A stretch of 64,000 bases of DNA from Hymenobacter actinosclerus (lineage in GTDB: Bacteria > Bacteroidota > Bacteroidia > Cytophagales > Hymenobacteraceae), in assembly GCF_900111515.1 (NCBI RefSeq), contig NZ_FOHS01000001.1, positions 1,123,419 to 1,187,418 on the forward strand. The letters are read 5' to 3'. The notes beneath the pieces were generated by a model. It had not been told where the DNA came from. It saw only the letters and a list, made by a program, of their open reading frames with translations, and did no database searches. Each line of letters starts with the position of its first letter. Position 1 is the stretch's first letter. Positions 52,009 to 59,952 of this stretch are shown piece after piece. Both the position numbers and the translations under genes were made by a program.

Positions 52009-52992
52009 ATGAAAAAGACACAGATAGGCGTGATTGGCCTGGGTAAGATGGGCGCGGGCTTGGCCCAGCAGGCCGCCGAGAAGGGCTACCCCGTTGTGGG
52101 TATGGATATCCGGCCCCGGCCCGACCTCGAAACCGACAACCTGCGGGTGGTGACCACCGTGGCCGAACTGGCCCAGCAGCTGGAGCGCCCGCGCAAAGTG
52201 TTTCTCTACATCCCGGCCGGCGCCGCCGTCGATGGCCTGATTGACCAGCTGGAGCCCCATTTCGAGGAGGGCGACATCATTGTAGATGGCGGCAATTCCT
52301 ACTGGGGCGACTCCATCCGGCGCGCCGACCGGCTCCAGCGCAAGGGCATCTACTTCATCGACTGCGGCACCAGCGGCGGCCCCACCGGCGCCCGCAACGG
52401 CGCCTGCTACATGGTGGGCGGCGAGGAGGCGGCCGTCAGCCAGCTCAAGGATTTCTTTGTAGAAACGTCGGTGCCCGAGGGCTTCCTGCACACCGGTCCG
52501 GCCGGCACGGGCCACTACGTGAAGCTGGTACACAACGGCATCGAGTTCGGCATGCTTCAGGCCATTGGCGAGGGCATGGGCATGCTCACCCACTTCCGCG
52601 ACAAGCTCGACATCAGCGCCATTCTGGGCCTGTGGAACAACGGCTCGGTGGTGCGCTCGTGGCTGGTGCAGCTCATGAAACAGATGTACGACCAGCAGGG
52701 CCAGAGCTTCGACGTGCCCAGCTACATCGAAGACACCGGCGAGGTAAACTGGCTCGTAGCCGACGCCCTGCGCATGGAAGTGCCCATTCCGGTTATCTCC
52801 CAGTCGATTATGCAGCTTTTCACCTCCCGCGACCAGGACCCCACCTGGGCCAAGGCCATTGCCATGATGCGCCACGGCTTCGGCGGCCACCCCTACGGCG
52901 AAGACGAAGGCCTCAAGCACGAGCGGCGCTTCGGCCGCGTAGGCGAGTACGAAATGCCGAAAGTGGTGAAAGGGAAGGGGAAGAAGGGGTGA
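52009..52992 (+). CDS. gnd: 6-phosphogluconate dehydrogenase, short NAD-type
   Basis: This 327-residue enzyme oxidatively decarboxylates 6-phosphogluconate to ribulose 5-phosphate. The Rossmann start IGVIGLGKMGAGLAQQA, the DGGNSYWGDSIRRA motif, CGTSGGPTGARNGACYMVGG and the substrate-binding KLVHNGIEFGMLQ are present. The short length fits the GntZ/YqeC-type group rather than the 470-residue E. coli form. It ends the sugar operon and gives a route from gluconate to pentoses if a gluconate kinase lies elsewhere. Confidence 0.92.
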   Translation: MKKTQIGVIGLGKMGAGLAQQAAEKGYPVVGMDIRPRPDLETDNLRVVTTVAELAQQLERPRKVFLYIPAGAAVDGLIDQLEPHFEEGDIIVDGGNSYWGDSIRRADRLQRKGIYFIDCGTSGGPTGARNGACYMVGGEEAAVSQLKDFFVETSVPEGFLHTGPAGTGHYVKLVHNGIEFGMLQAIGEGMGMLTHFRDKLDISAILGLWNNGSVVRSWLVQLMKQMYDQQGQSFDVPSYIEDTGEVNWLVADALRMEVPIPVISQSIMQLFTSRDQDPTWAKAIAMMRHGFGGHPYGEDEGLKHERRFGRVGEYEMPKVVKGKGKKG

Positions 52993-53007
52993 TGGGGTGA
53001 GGAGGTT

Positions 53008-53104
53008 GTCATTCTGAGCGGAGCGAAGAATCTCGCCTGCAATGGTAATTCCTGACGACAGGATTACTGTGGCACGCGAGATTCTTCGCTCCGCTCAGAA
53101 TGAC
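53008..53104. repeat. TCATTCTGAGCGGAGCG palindrome
   Basis: The left arm (GTCATTCTGAGCGGAGCGAA) is mirrored by the right arm ending CCGCTCAGAATGAC. It is nested between GGGGTGATGGGGTGAGG at 52987-53005 and the octamer array downstream, which is its complement. Confidence 0.8.
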
Positions 53105-53114
53105 GTTCTTTCTT

Positions 53115-53162
53115 ACCCCATCACCTCCTCACCCCATTACCTCATCACTCTATCACCCCAAA
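53115..53162. repeat. ACCCCATC-type octamer array
   Basis: About six 8-bp words (ACCCCATC, ACCTCCTC, ACCCCATT, ACCTCATC, ACTCTATC, ACCCCAAA) run in tandem. The complement of this array appears at 52987-53005 on the other side of the palindrome. Confidence 0.72.
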
Positions 53163-53197
53163 ACCAACTATCCTTCCGATTACGCTGTTCTCCTTCC

Positions 53198-53929
53198 GTG
53201 ACTGACCCAACCGCTACTCCTTCGCCCACCCGCCCCGACCTGCTGCGCATCCCCTACGATGATTACCGCGCCCTGCCGGCCATTGCTAACTCCGACCTCT
53301 CGCGCCTGCGCGACGCCCTTAATGGCCGTCCGCCGCGGCCCCACTCCAGCGTGGGCGGCGCGCTGGGCCTGGGCACGGCCTTCCACACGGCCCTGCTCGA
53401 ACCCGACCTGTACGAAGCCGGCCAGCCCGGCATCAACGACACCCTTATCTGGTGGATGGTGGAGGGCGTGCAGCTCGACCCCGAAGTGAAGGCGCTGCTC
53501 GAGGTGGGCACGCCCGAGCCCAGTTGCATTTTCACCGAGCCCACCACCGGTACCCTCTGCAAGCTGCGCGCCGATCTGGTCGTCGACCACCCCGGCCACC
53601 CCTACACCGTCGTGGATTTCAAAACCACCATGGCCCGCGACTACAACCACTTTGTGGAGCAGTGCACCTACTACGACTACGACCGCCAGGCCGCCTTTTA
53701 TGCCGATGCGCTCCAGGCCGAGCGGTTTTTGCTGGTGGGCGTGCAGAAAACCGAGCCGTTCAAAGTGTTCGTGTACGCCGTGCCGCCGCTGATGCGCTCG
53801 GAGGGCCGGGCCAAGTACCTGCGCCTGCTGCACCTGCTGCACCCCGAGGCGCCCGTGCCGTTGTCGGTGCTGCCGGCGGTGCGCGAAGTGCGCCACGCCC
53901 TGAACGGCGGCCCCGACGATGCTCAATAG
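53198..53929 (+). CDS. RecE-like PD-(D/E)XK exonuclease (DUF3799 family)
   Basis: This 243-residue protein has the core of the exonuclease VIII/RecE nuclease domain. The acidic residue comes in CKLRADLVV, the D-x-K pair in YTVVDFKTTMA, and the QAAFYADAL helix follows, as in PD-(D/E)XK nucleases. GTG 53198 is chosen as start because the frame upstream only translates repeats. RecE homologues usually sit beside a RecT annealase in phage regions. None is seen here. The nuclease may be a relic or act in another repair role. Confidence 0.8.
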   Translation: MTDPTATPSPTRPDLLRIPYDDYRALPAIANSDLSRLRDALNGRPPRPHSSVGGALGLGTAFHTALLEPDLYEAGQPGINDTLIWWMVEGVQLDPEVKALLEVGTPEPSCIFTEPTTGTLCKLRADLVVDHPGHPYTVVDFKTTMARDYNHFVEQCTYYDYDRQAAFYADALQAERFLLVGVQKTEPFKVFVYAVPPLMRSEGRAKYLRLLHLLHPEAPVPLSVLPAVREVRHALNGGPDDAQ

Positions 53930-53978
53930 CCGCAGAGGCACTATTTCAAGGTTGAATAAAAATAAATGAATAAATAGT

Positions 53979-54009
53979 TGCGAATATTCCGGGAGCTGAC
54001 TATACTTGT
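53979..54009 (+). promoter_or_regulatory. asnA: Promoter of the asnA leader (TTG-N20-TATACTTG)
   Basis: TTG at 53979-53981 is followed after 20 bp by TATACTTG at 54002-54009, one mismatch from TAnnTTTG. The expected start near 54015 leaves about 25 nt to the leader ATG. GGAGCT (53993-53998) and AGCTCC (54012-54017) form an inverted repeat around the -7 box. Confidence 0.68.
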
Positions 54010-54039
54010 GAGCTCCTGAAAAACAACGGAGTCTTCCGA

Positions 54040-54129
54040 TGCGCCAGTTTTGCAATAACCGCCAGAATAATAACTCGAATAATAATCTTATTCGGGACTG
54101 GAAGGCTATTGCTCCCTGGGAAAAATAAA
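54040..54129 (+). CDS. Asparagine-rich leader peptide of asnA (29 residues)
   Basis: This short ORF has ATG 54040, a GGAG ribosome binding site at 54029-54032 with 7-nt spacing, and stop TAA at 54127-54129. It encodes eight Asn among 29 residues, arranged as NN, NNN and NNN (codons from 54055 to 54087). Six of the eight Asn codons are AAT, whereas GC-rich neighbouring genes mainly use AAC. The next gene makes asparagine. A terminator follows, and its 5' arm is complementary to part of this ORF. I interpret it as an attenuator leader peptide whose translation stalls when Asn-tRNA is scarce. The peptide itself need have no function. Confidence 0.82.
54077..54095 (+). other. Hairpin across the last Asn codons of the leader
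   Basis: CGAATAA (54077-54083) pairs with TTATTCG (54089-54095) around a 5-nt loop. It could act as the early pause structure of an attenuator. Its function is inferred. Confidence 0.5.
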
Positions 54130-54162
54130 AATCAAAACTTGATTTTTTTCTCAAGCCTTCCG
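54101..54162 (+). promoter_or_regulatory. asnA: Antiterminator pairing of the asnA leader
   Basis: GGAAGGCT (54101-54108), inside the leader ORF, is complementary to AGCCTTCC (54155-54162), the 5' arm of the terminator. GGAAGGCT also occurs in the 3' arm, so the two pairings exclude each other. An AT-rich hairpin (54128-54136 with 54140-54148) lies in the loop of the antiterminator. Confidence 0.7.
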
Positions 54163-54180
54163 CTCCGGAAGGCTTTTTTT
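54154..54180 (+). terminator. asnA: Intrinsic terminator (attenuator) upstream of asnA
   Basis: A 10-bp stem (54154-54163 with 54167-54176) with a 3-nt loop runs into six T residues (54175-54180). It stands 25 bp after the leader stop codon and 164 bp before the asnA ATG, so it would end transcription before the gene. Confidence 0.88.
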
Positions 54181-54344
54181 ATGCCTTCGCCGCCAGTAGA
54201 GCCCGTTAGCGGGTAATTGATGGGCCGGGACCGCGCTTGAATTTCCTGAAATAAAAAGCAGAAAAAATGCTCCAGTTGGAGCAGGGGAACCTGTGTGCCC
54301 TTTCGAAAATAAAAATCCACTGAAACCATTTAAAAAACCACACT

Positions 54345-55367
54345 ATGACCACCGCCGAAATGACCACCACCGACCTGCTTGAAACCGAAGAGGCCATTAG
54401 CCTGGTGAAAAGCGTATTTGCCCGCGAACTAGCCCGCCGCCTGCGCCTGAGCTGTGTTTCGGCCCCCATTGTCGTGCTCGACGGCACCGGCATCAACGAC
54501 GACCTGAACGGGGTGGAGCGGCCGGTGGCTTTCCCGGTGAAGGCGCTGGCCGAGCGCCGGGCCGTGGTGGTGCATTCGCTGGCCAAGTGGAAGCGGCTGC
54601 GGCTGCGCGAGCTGGGCATTGCCGCCGGCCGCGGCCTGCTCACCGACATGCGCGCCCTGCGCCCCGACGAGGACTACTCGCCCATCCATTCCATCTACGT
54701 CGACCAGTGGGACTGGGAGCAGCACATAGCGGCCGAGCAGCGCACGCCGGAGTTTCTGCGCGCCACCGTTGAGCAGATTTATGAGGCGCTGCTGGCCACC
54801 GAGGCCGAAGTAGCGGCTCGCTACCCCGATATTCTGCCCGTGCTGCCCGGCCGCATCACCTTTCTGCACGCCGAAGACCTGCTGCGCCAGTACCCCGACC
54901 TCACGCCCAAGCAGCGCGAGCACGAAGCCGCCCGCCAGTACGGCGCCGTGTTTCTGATGGGCATCGGCGGCGCGCTCAGCCACGGCGAGGCCCACGACGG
55001 CCGCGCCCCCGACTACGACGACTGGAGCACCGAAACCGCCCCCGGCTACCAGGGTCTCAACGGCGACCTGCTGGTGTGGCACCCGGTGTTGCAAACCGCC
55101 CTGGAGCTGTCGTCGATGGGGATTCGGGTAGACAAGCTGGCGCTGCGGCGGCAGCTGGTGCTGCGCGGCTGCGAGCAGCGCCAGGAGCTGGATTTCCATG
55201 GCCGGCTGCTGCGCGATGAGCTGCCCGAGAGCATTGGCGGCGGCATCGGGCAGAGCCGGGTGTGCATGTTTATGCTGCGCAAGGGCCACATCGGGGAAGT
55301 GCAGGTGAGCATCTGGCCCGAAGAGGTGCGCCGCGAGCTGGCCGACACGGGCATAACGCTGCTGTAA
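54345..55367 (+). CDS. asnA: Aspartate-ammonia ligase (asparagine synthetase A)
   Basis: This 340-residue enzyme makes asparagine from aspartate, ammonia and ATP. It matches E. coli AsnA along its length. Shared motifs include VVHSLAKWKR, MRALRPDEDYSPIHSIYVDQWDWE, GAVFLMGIGGALSHG, RAPDYDDWST, GLNGDLLVWHPVL, ELSSMGIRVD and ESIGGGIGQSR. ATG 54345 is used; ATG 54360 is also possible. It follows the Asn-rich leader and attenuator and ends with its own terminator, so it is likely monocistronic. Asparagine supply is thus expected to set its expression. Confidence 0.96.
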   Translation: MTTAEMTTTDLLETEEAISLVKSVFARELARRLRLSCVSAPIVVLDGTGINDDLNGVERPVAFPVKALAERRAVVVHSLAKWKRLRLRELGIAAGRGLLTDMRALRPDEDYSPIHSIYVDQWDWEQHIAAEQRTPEFLRATVEQIYEALLATEAEVAARYPDILPVLPGRITFLHAEDLLRQYPDLTPKQREHEAARQYGAVFLMGIGGALSHGEAHDGRAPDYDDWSTETAPGYQGLNGDLLVWHPVLQTALELSSMGIRVDKLALRRQLVLRGCEQRQELDFHGRLLRDELPESIGGGIGQSRVCMFMLRKGHIGEVQVSIWPEEVRRELADTGITLL

Positions 55368-55432
55368 GCGGCCGTTGCGCAGCGGCCATCCGAAGCTGAG
55401 CCATAACGGCGGCTCCTGGATTTGCGTTGAGG

Positions 55433-55470
55433 AAACCCGGCCGTTTCTGCGGCCGGGTTCTTCATTTTTT
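55433..55470 (+). terminator. Intrinsic terminator after asnA
   Basis: A 10-bp GC-rich stem with a TTTCTG loop is followed, after TTCA, by six T residues. Confidence 0.82.
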
Positions 55471-55491
55471 ACCCCCTTACCCTTCGCAACT

Positions 55492-55845
55492 ATGGCCGCC
55501 AAAGACCACAAATCCGACGACGATATCTACACCGAGTTCAAAAAAGAGGTAAACATGACGGCTTCCGAGCTGGAAAAGTGGCTGAAAACCGACGAGTCGA
55601 AGTCGGTGGGCCAGGACAGCGGCGACGGCAGCAGCATTGGCCACCACTCGGGCGAGAAAATCGTGCAGATTCTGCACAAGAAAAAGGCCGACCTCACCGA
55701 AGCCGACTATGCCCACATGCACAAGGTGCACAGCTACATCAGCCGCCACTCGGCCCAGGGCGGCCCCGACGACAAAAGCGAAACCAAAACTTCGCCCTGG
55801 CGCTACTCCTTGATGAACTGGGGCCACGACCCGCTGAAAAAGTAG
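55492..55845 (+). CDS. DUF3140 domain protein
   Basis: This 117-residue soluble protein has the DUF3140 pattern: YTEFKKEVNMTASELEKWL at the start, then KKADLTEADYAHMHKVHSYISRH and a final SPWRYSLMNWGHDP. The family is uncharacterised. ATG 55492 lies 22 bp after the asnA terminator's T-run. It is short and highly charged; no function is proposed. Confidence 0.85.
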   Translation: MAAKDHKSDDDIYTEFKKEVNMTASELEKWLKTDESKSVGQDSGDGSSIGHHSGEKIVQILHKKKADLTEADYAHMHKVHSYISRHSAQGGPDDKSETKTSPWRYSLMNWGHDPLKK

Positions 55846-55929
55846 CCGCTAAAAGCCCTGTCAGTCAGCCAACGGCGTACTCTGTTAATCTCTAATCACC
55901 AACCCCTAAAAAGCTGTCTGAGTTGACCC

Positions 55930-56032
55930 GGCACGCTGTAGAGACGCATAGTTGCGTCTCGTCGTTGAACGGCGACGCCAGACGGACAACATCAGCAACG
56001 ACGAGACGCAACTATGCGTCTCTACATCGTGC
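55930..56032. repeat. 30-bp perfect inverted repeat (GTAGAGACGCA family) between convergent genes
   Basis: Arms 55938-55967 and 55996-56025 are perfectly complementary, and the outer 7 bp continue the match with one mismatch. The unit differs in sequence from the TCATTCTGAGC palindromes. It lies between the convergent DUF3140 and Usp genes. Confidence 0.88.
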
Positions 56033-56068
56033 CGTCGCCCTTTAAAGTCACTTCACAGCTTCTAATCC

Positions 56069-56914
56069 CTACACGTGCACTGTGAGGACGGGTGGGGCGG
56101 CGTGCAGGGCCACGGCCTCGGAGATGCTGCCCTGCAACAGGTGGCTGAGGGCGGAGCGGCCGTGGGTGAGCATGACTACCAGGTCGGCGTGGGCCTGCTC
56201 GGCGAAGCGCGGGATGCCGGTGCTGGCCCGGGGCGCATCGAACACGTCGGGCTCGTAGTGGCTGAACTGGTGGCGCGCGGCAAAGGCGCAAATGGCCTCC
56301 AGGGCCTGGGCGTGGTTGCCGGCGGCGGGTACTACATCGAGCAGGTGCAGCGTGGCGGCCGGGAACAGGGCCAATAGCTGGTGCAGGGTGGGAACGGCCT
56401 GGTCGGCCTCAGCCGAAAAGTCGGAGGCAAACACGAGGTGGCGCACATCGAAATGATTGACCGGGTGCTTAACGGTGAGCACCGGGCAGGGGGCCTCGCG
56501 CATAAGCTGCTCGGTGTGTGAGCTGAGGAAAAAGCGGGTCCAGGAGGTGTTTTCGTGCGTTCCCAGTACCACCAGGTCGATATCCCGCTCCCGGATTGTC
56601 TCGGTAATGGCCGTGTCAGGCTCGGCGGTAAGCACCAGCTCGTGCACCGGTACTTCGGGCGCCAGCTCGTGGGCCTGGGCCATCAGCTCGTGCATGCGGC
56701 GCTTAACTGCCTGCAAACTTTTGAGCACATACACATCGTTGAGCCCGTGGCCGCCCACCAGTCCGCCGGTGGTGGAAATGTGCGAGTCGGTAGGGGGCAC
56801 GAAGCAGTGCAGCAGCAGCAGCTGCCCGCCGCCGCGCTGCGCCAGCTGTAGCGCCGCATCGAAGGCGTACCGGGATTCGGGGGAGAAATCGGTGGGGACC
56901 AGAATGTTTTTCAT
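56069..56914 (-). CDS. Universal stress protein with two Usp domains
   Basis: This 281-residue cytoplasmic protein has two tandem UspA-like folds. The first starts KNILVPTDFSPESRYAFDAAL and has the LVVLGTHENTSW loop. The second starts VRHLVFASDFSAEADQAV and ends with LVVMLTHGRSALSHLLQGS. Such proteins bind nucleotides and respond to stress. It is single, and no regulator is near. Confidence 0.92.
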   Translation of the reverse strand: MKNILVPTDFSPESRYAFDAALQLAQRGGGQLLLLHCFVPPTDSHISTTGGLVGGHGLNDVYVLKSLQAVKRRMHELMAQAHELAPEVPVHELVLTAEPDTAITETIRERDIDLVVLGTHENTSWTRFFLSSHTEQLMREAPCPVLTVKHPVNHFDVRHLVFASDFSAEADQAVPTLHQLLALFPAATLHLLDVVPAAGNHAQALEAICAFAARHQFSHYEPDVFDAPRASTGIPRFAEQAHADLVVMLTHGRSALSHLLQGSISEAVALHAAPPVLTVHV

Positions 56915-57111
56915 GGCGCGGCGGGAAAAGTTGAGCGGATACCGCGGCTAAACGGCAGCGGGCGAGTGGTTTAATATATAGATAAAAGAATCTATTTGCA
57001 AGCGCCAACGCCCCGGCAAACCGGGCAGTGCTGGCCTATGATGCGCCTGAACCAGCAAATCGGCCCGGCTGCCCGTTACTTTGCGGGCCGTAGTCTGTTA
57101 AGGAGCCTACT

Positions 57112-58227
57112 ATGACGAATTCTTCTTTGGTGATAATACTGGGGGCCGGCCTTTCGGGCCTGGTGGCGGCGCGCCGGCTGGTAGCGGCCGGCCGGCCGGT
57201 GCGGGTGCTGGAGGCCCGCGACCGGGTAGGCGGCCGCACCCACGCCGTACCCGCGCACCCCGCGGCCGGCGCCGGGGCCCTCGCCGACCTGGGGGCTACC
57301 TGGGGCTGGCAGCACCATCCGCAGCTGCTGGCCCTGGCGCGGGAGCTGGGCTTGGCGCCGTTCGAGCAGTTCAGCGCCGGCGCCACGGCCTACGAAACCG
57401 CCGGCACCGTGCACCGGCTGCCCCACCCATCGGGCTCGAAGGGCTACTTACGGTTTGCGGGCGGCGCGGCGGCGCTGGCCCAGGCCGTGGCGGCCGCGCT
57501 GCCGGCCGGCACCGTGCAGCTCAGCACCCGCGCCACCGGGCTGCGGCAGCTGGCCGATGGGGTAGAGGTGACGACCGAGGAAAATGGCCAGCCGCGCACT
57601 TACCACGCGGCCGCCGTGGTCGTGGCCTTGCCGCCGCGCCTGGCCGCCCACGGCCTGCAATTCGCGCCCGCGCTGCCCGCCGCCGTGCAGGCTGCCCAGC
57701 ACCAGTCGCCCACCTGGATGAGCCACGCCATGAAAAGCCTGATTACCTACGAAACGCCCTTCTGGCGGGGCCTGGGCTGGTCGGGTTTCGCCGTGAGCCA
57801 GGACGGGCCGCTGACGGAAATCCACGATGCCAGTCCGCCCGAGGGCGCGCCGGGCGTGCTGTTCGGGTTTTTCGCCGCGGCGCATCCGTTGCGCCACGCC
57901 CCACTTGCGGCCCGCGAGGCGGCCGTAGTGGCCCAGCTGGGGCGGCTGTTCGGACCCGCCGCCCGACCGCTGGCCTACCAGGAACTCGACTGGACCCGCG
58001 AGCCTTATACCAGCACCCCCGCCGACGAGGACCCGCCGCTATCCGTGCCTTTGCAGGGCCCGCCCGAGTTGCGCGCCCCGCTCTGGCAGGGCCGCCTGGT
58101 TTGGGCCGGGGCCGAAACCGCTACCGGTGAGTGGGGACGCCTCGACGGAGCCGTGGAAGCCGGCACCCGGGCCGCCGGGCAGGTGCTGGCCGGGCAGGCC
58201 CGGGTGTTCCAGATGCCCCAGGGCTAA
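57112..58227 (+). CDS. FAD-dependent amine oxidase-type oxidoreductase
   Basis: This 371-residue flavoprotein has the dinucleotide-binding start VIILGAGLSGLVAARRLVAAGRPVRV cut near residues 8-33 and the EARDRVGGRTHAV motif after it. The C-terminal FAD segment LVWAGAETATGEWGRLDGAVEAG is present. The length is that of small bacterial monoamine-oxidase-like proteins. The substrate is not known. Confidence 0.9.
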   Translation: MTNSSLVIILGAGLSGLVAARRLVAAGRPVRVLEARDRVGGRTHAVPAHPAAGAGALADLGATWGWQHHPQLLALARELGLAPFEQFSAGATAYETAGTVHRLPHPSGSKGYLRFAGGAAALAQAVAAALPAGTVQLSTRATGLRQLADGVEVTTEENGQPRTYHAAAVVVALPPRLAAHGLQFAPALPAAVQAAQHQSPTWMSHAMKSLITYETPFWRGLGWSGFAVSQDGPLTEIHDASPPEGAPGVLFGFFAAAHPLRHAPLAAREAAVVAQLGRLFGPAARPLAYQELDWTREPYTSTPADEDPPLSVPLQGPPELRAPLWQGRLVWAGAETATGEWGRLDGAVEAGTRAAGQVLAGQARVFQMPQG

Positions 58228-58269
58228 AGCCCTGGGCTACGCAGCGTTTCAGCAAGGATTTCGTTTCAA

Positions 58270-58311
58270 GCACTAAGCACTAAGCACTAAGCACTAAGCA
58301 CTAAGCACTAA
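58270..58311 (+). repeat. Six CACTAAG heptamers before selO
   Basis: Six tandem 7-bp words run up to 3 bp before the selO ATG. The first five are identical and the last is CACTAAC. It is a direct array with no inverted partner in sight. Confidence 0.92.
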
Positions 58312-58314
58312 CCC

Positions 58315-59913
58315 ATGCCTCAACGTCTCGAAAACGCTACGTTTACCAATTCCTTTGTCGATGAACTGGCGGGCGACCCCTCGCGCGAGAACGTGCCGCG
58401 GCAGGTACCGGGCTACCACTACTCGCCGGTGGTGCCCACGCCGGTAGCCCAGCCGCGGCTGCTGGTATGGTCGGATGAAATGGGGGCGGAGCTGGGACTG
58501 GCGCGGCCGTCGGATCAGGGCGCGGCCGTAGAGTTGCTGGCTGGCAACCGGGTGGCCGACTCGATGCGGCCCTACGCCGCCCGCTATGGTGGCCATCAGT
58601 TCGGCAACTGGGCCGGCCAGCTCGGCGACGGCCGTGCTATTTCGCTGGGCGAGCTGCCGGGCCAGCAGGGGCGGCGCTGGGAAATCCAGCTGAAGGGCGC
58701 CGGCCCTACGCCCTACTCGCGCCGCGCCGACGGCCGGGCCGTGCTGCGCTCCTCGGTGCGCGAGTTTCTGTGCTCCGAAGCCATGCACCACCTGGGTGTG
58801 CCCACCACGCGGGCGCTAAGCCTGGTAAGCACCGGCGACCAGGTGCTGCGCGACATGTTCTACGACGGCAACGCCCAGCACGAGCCCGGGGCCGTGGTGG
58901 CCCGGGTGGCGCCCTCGTTCGTGCGCTTCGGCAACTTCCAGATTCTGGCCGCCCACGAAGAAACCGACAACCTGCGCGCCCTGGCCGATTACGTCATCCG
59001 CCACCATTTCCCCGAGCTGGGCGCCCCCGAAAGCCCCGAAGTGTACGTGGCCTGGCTGACGGAAATAGCCCGCCGCACGGCCGAAATGGTGGCGCACTGG
59101 CAAACTGTAGGCTTCGTGCACGGCGTGCTCAATACCGACAACATGAGCATCCTGGGCCTGACCATCGACTACGGCCCCTACGGCTGGCTGGAACCCTACG
59201 AACCCGGCTGGACGCCCAACACCACCGACTTCACCAACTACCGCTACGCCTTCGGCCAGCAGCCCCAGGTCTGCCTCTGGAACCTCACGCAGCTGGCCCA
59301 GGCCCTCACGCCCCTGGTGCCCGACCCCGAGCTGCTGCGCCCCGCCCTCAACCAGTACGTGGCCACCTTCAACCGCAGCCACCACGTGCGCCTGCTGGCC
59401 AAGCTCGGCCTCACGGCTTCTGCTGAGGAAGAGGCCGACAAGCAGCTCGTGGGCTCCCTGCTGCCGGCTATGCAGGCCGCCCAAGTAGACATGACGCTCT
59501 TCTACCGCCACCTGTCGCACCTCACGGTGCGGCTGCTGGCCGATGAACCAGTAAAGGAGCTGGCCACGGAGCTGTTGAGCGCCGTTTCGTACGCCGCCCC
59601 AGCGGCCGAAGCTGCCGCGCCGCTACGCGCCTGGCTGATGCAATACGCCGCCCGGCTGCGGCAGGAGCCAGCCACACCCGAGGCCATCCGGGCCGGTATG
59701 CTGGCCGTGAACCCTAAATATGTACTGCGCAACTACCTGGCCCAGCAGGCCATCGAGGCCGCCGAAACTGGCGACCTGGCCCCGCTTCACACCCTGCACG
59801 AGGTGCTGAAACGCCCCTTCGACGAGCAGCCCGAACATGAAGCCCTGGCCGCCCGCCGCCCCAGCTGGGCCGCCACCAAGCCCGGCAGCGCCACCCTCTC
59901 GTGCAGCTCGTAG
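58315..59913 (+). CDS. selO: SelO/YdiU-family protein adenylyltransferase
   Basis: This 532-residue pseudokinase-fold enzyme transfers AMP to protein hydroxyls. It has YAARYGGHQFGNWAGQLGDGRA, EIQLKGAGPTPYSRRADGRAVLRSS cut near residue 120-145, HGVLNTDNMSILGLTIDYGP and FTNYRYAFGQQP. The last residues are SCSS. The Cys there sits where eukaryotic SelO has selenocysteine. The heptamer array directly abuts the start codon. Confidence 0.95.
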   Translation: MPQRLENATFTNSFVDELAGDPSRENVPRQVPGYHYSPVVPTPVAQPRLLVWSDEMGAELGLARPSDQGAAVELLAGNRVADSMRPYAARYGGHQFGNWAGQLGDGRAISLGELPGQQGRRWEIQLKGAGPTPYSRRADGRAVLRSSVREFLCSEAMHHLGVPTTRALSLVSTGDQVLRDMFYDGNAQHEPGAVVARVAPSFVRFGNFQILAAHEETDNLRALADYVIRHHFPELGAPESPEVYVAWLTEIARRTAEMVAHWQTVGFVHGVLNTDNMSILGLTIDYGPYGWLEPYEPGWTPNTTDFTNYRYAFGQQPQVCLWNLTQLAQALTPLVPDPELLRPALNQYVATFNRSHHVRLLAKLGLTASAEEEADKQLVGSLLPAMQAAQVDMTLFYRHLSHLTVRLLADEPVKELATELLSAVSYAAPAAEAAAPLRAWLMQYAARLRQEPATPEAIRAGMLAVNPKYVLRNYLAQQAIEAAETGDLAPLHTLHEVLKRPFDEQPEHEALAARRPSWAATKPGSATLSCSS

Positions 59914-59952
59914 CGGGTGAGATATGAGTACGGAGAGGTGAGAGGTGAGCAA

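Noticed and set aside
53042..53197. N-terminal extension of the RecE-like nuclease
   Set aside because: It translates the palindrome and octamer array; the protein core begins after GTG 53198.
53198..53929. Prophage region around the RecE-like nuclease
   Set aside because: No integrase, capsid, terminase or RecT gene is nearby; neighbours are metabolic genes.
54181..54216. Second short ORF (11 codons) after the asnA terminator
   Set aside because: It has no ribosome binding site and no Asn codons; it begins directly at the T-run.
54001..54344. T-box or metabolite riboswitch before asnA
   Set aside because: No T-box sequence or known riboswitch core was seen; the Asn-rich ORF and alternative stems explain the region better.
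58270..58311. CRISPR array or phage attachment site
   Set aside because: It is a plain tandem heptamer; there are no integrase genes or spacers.
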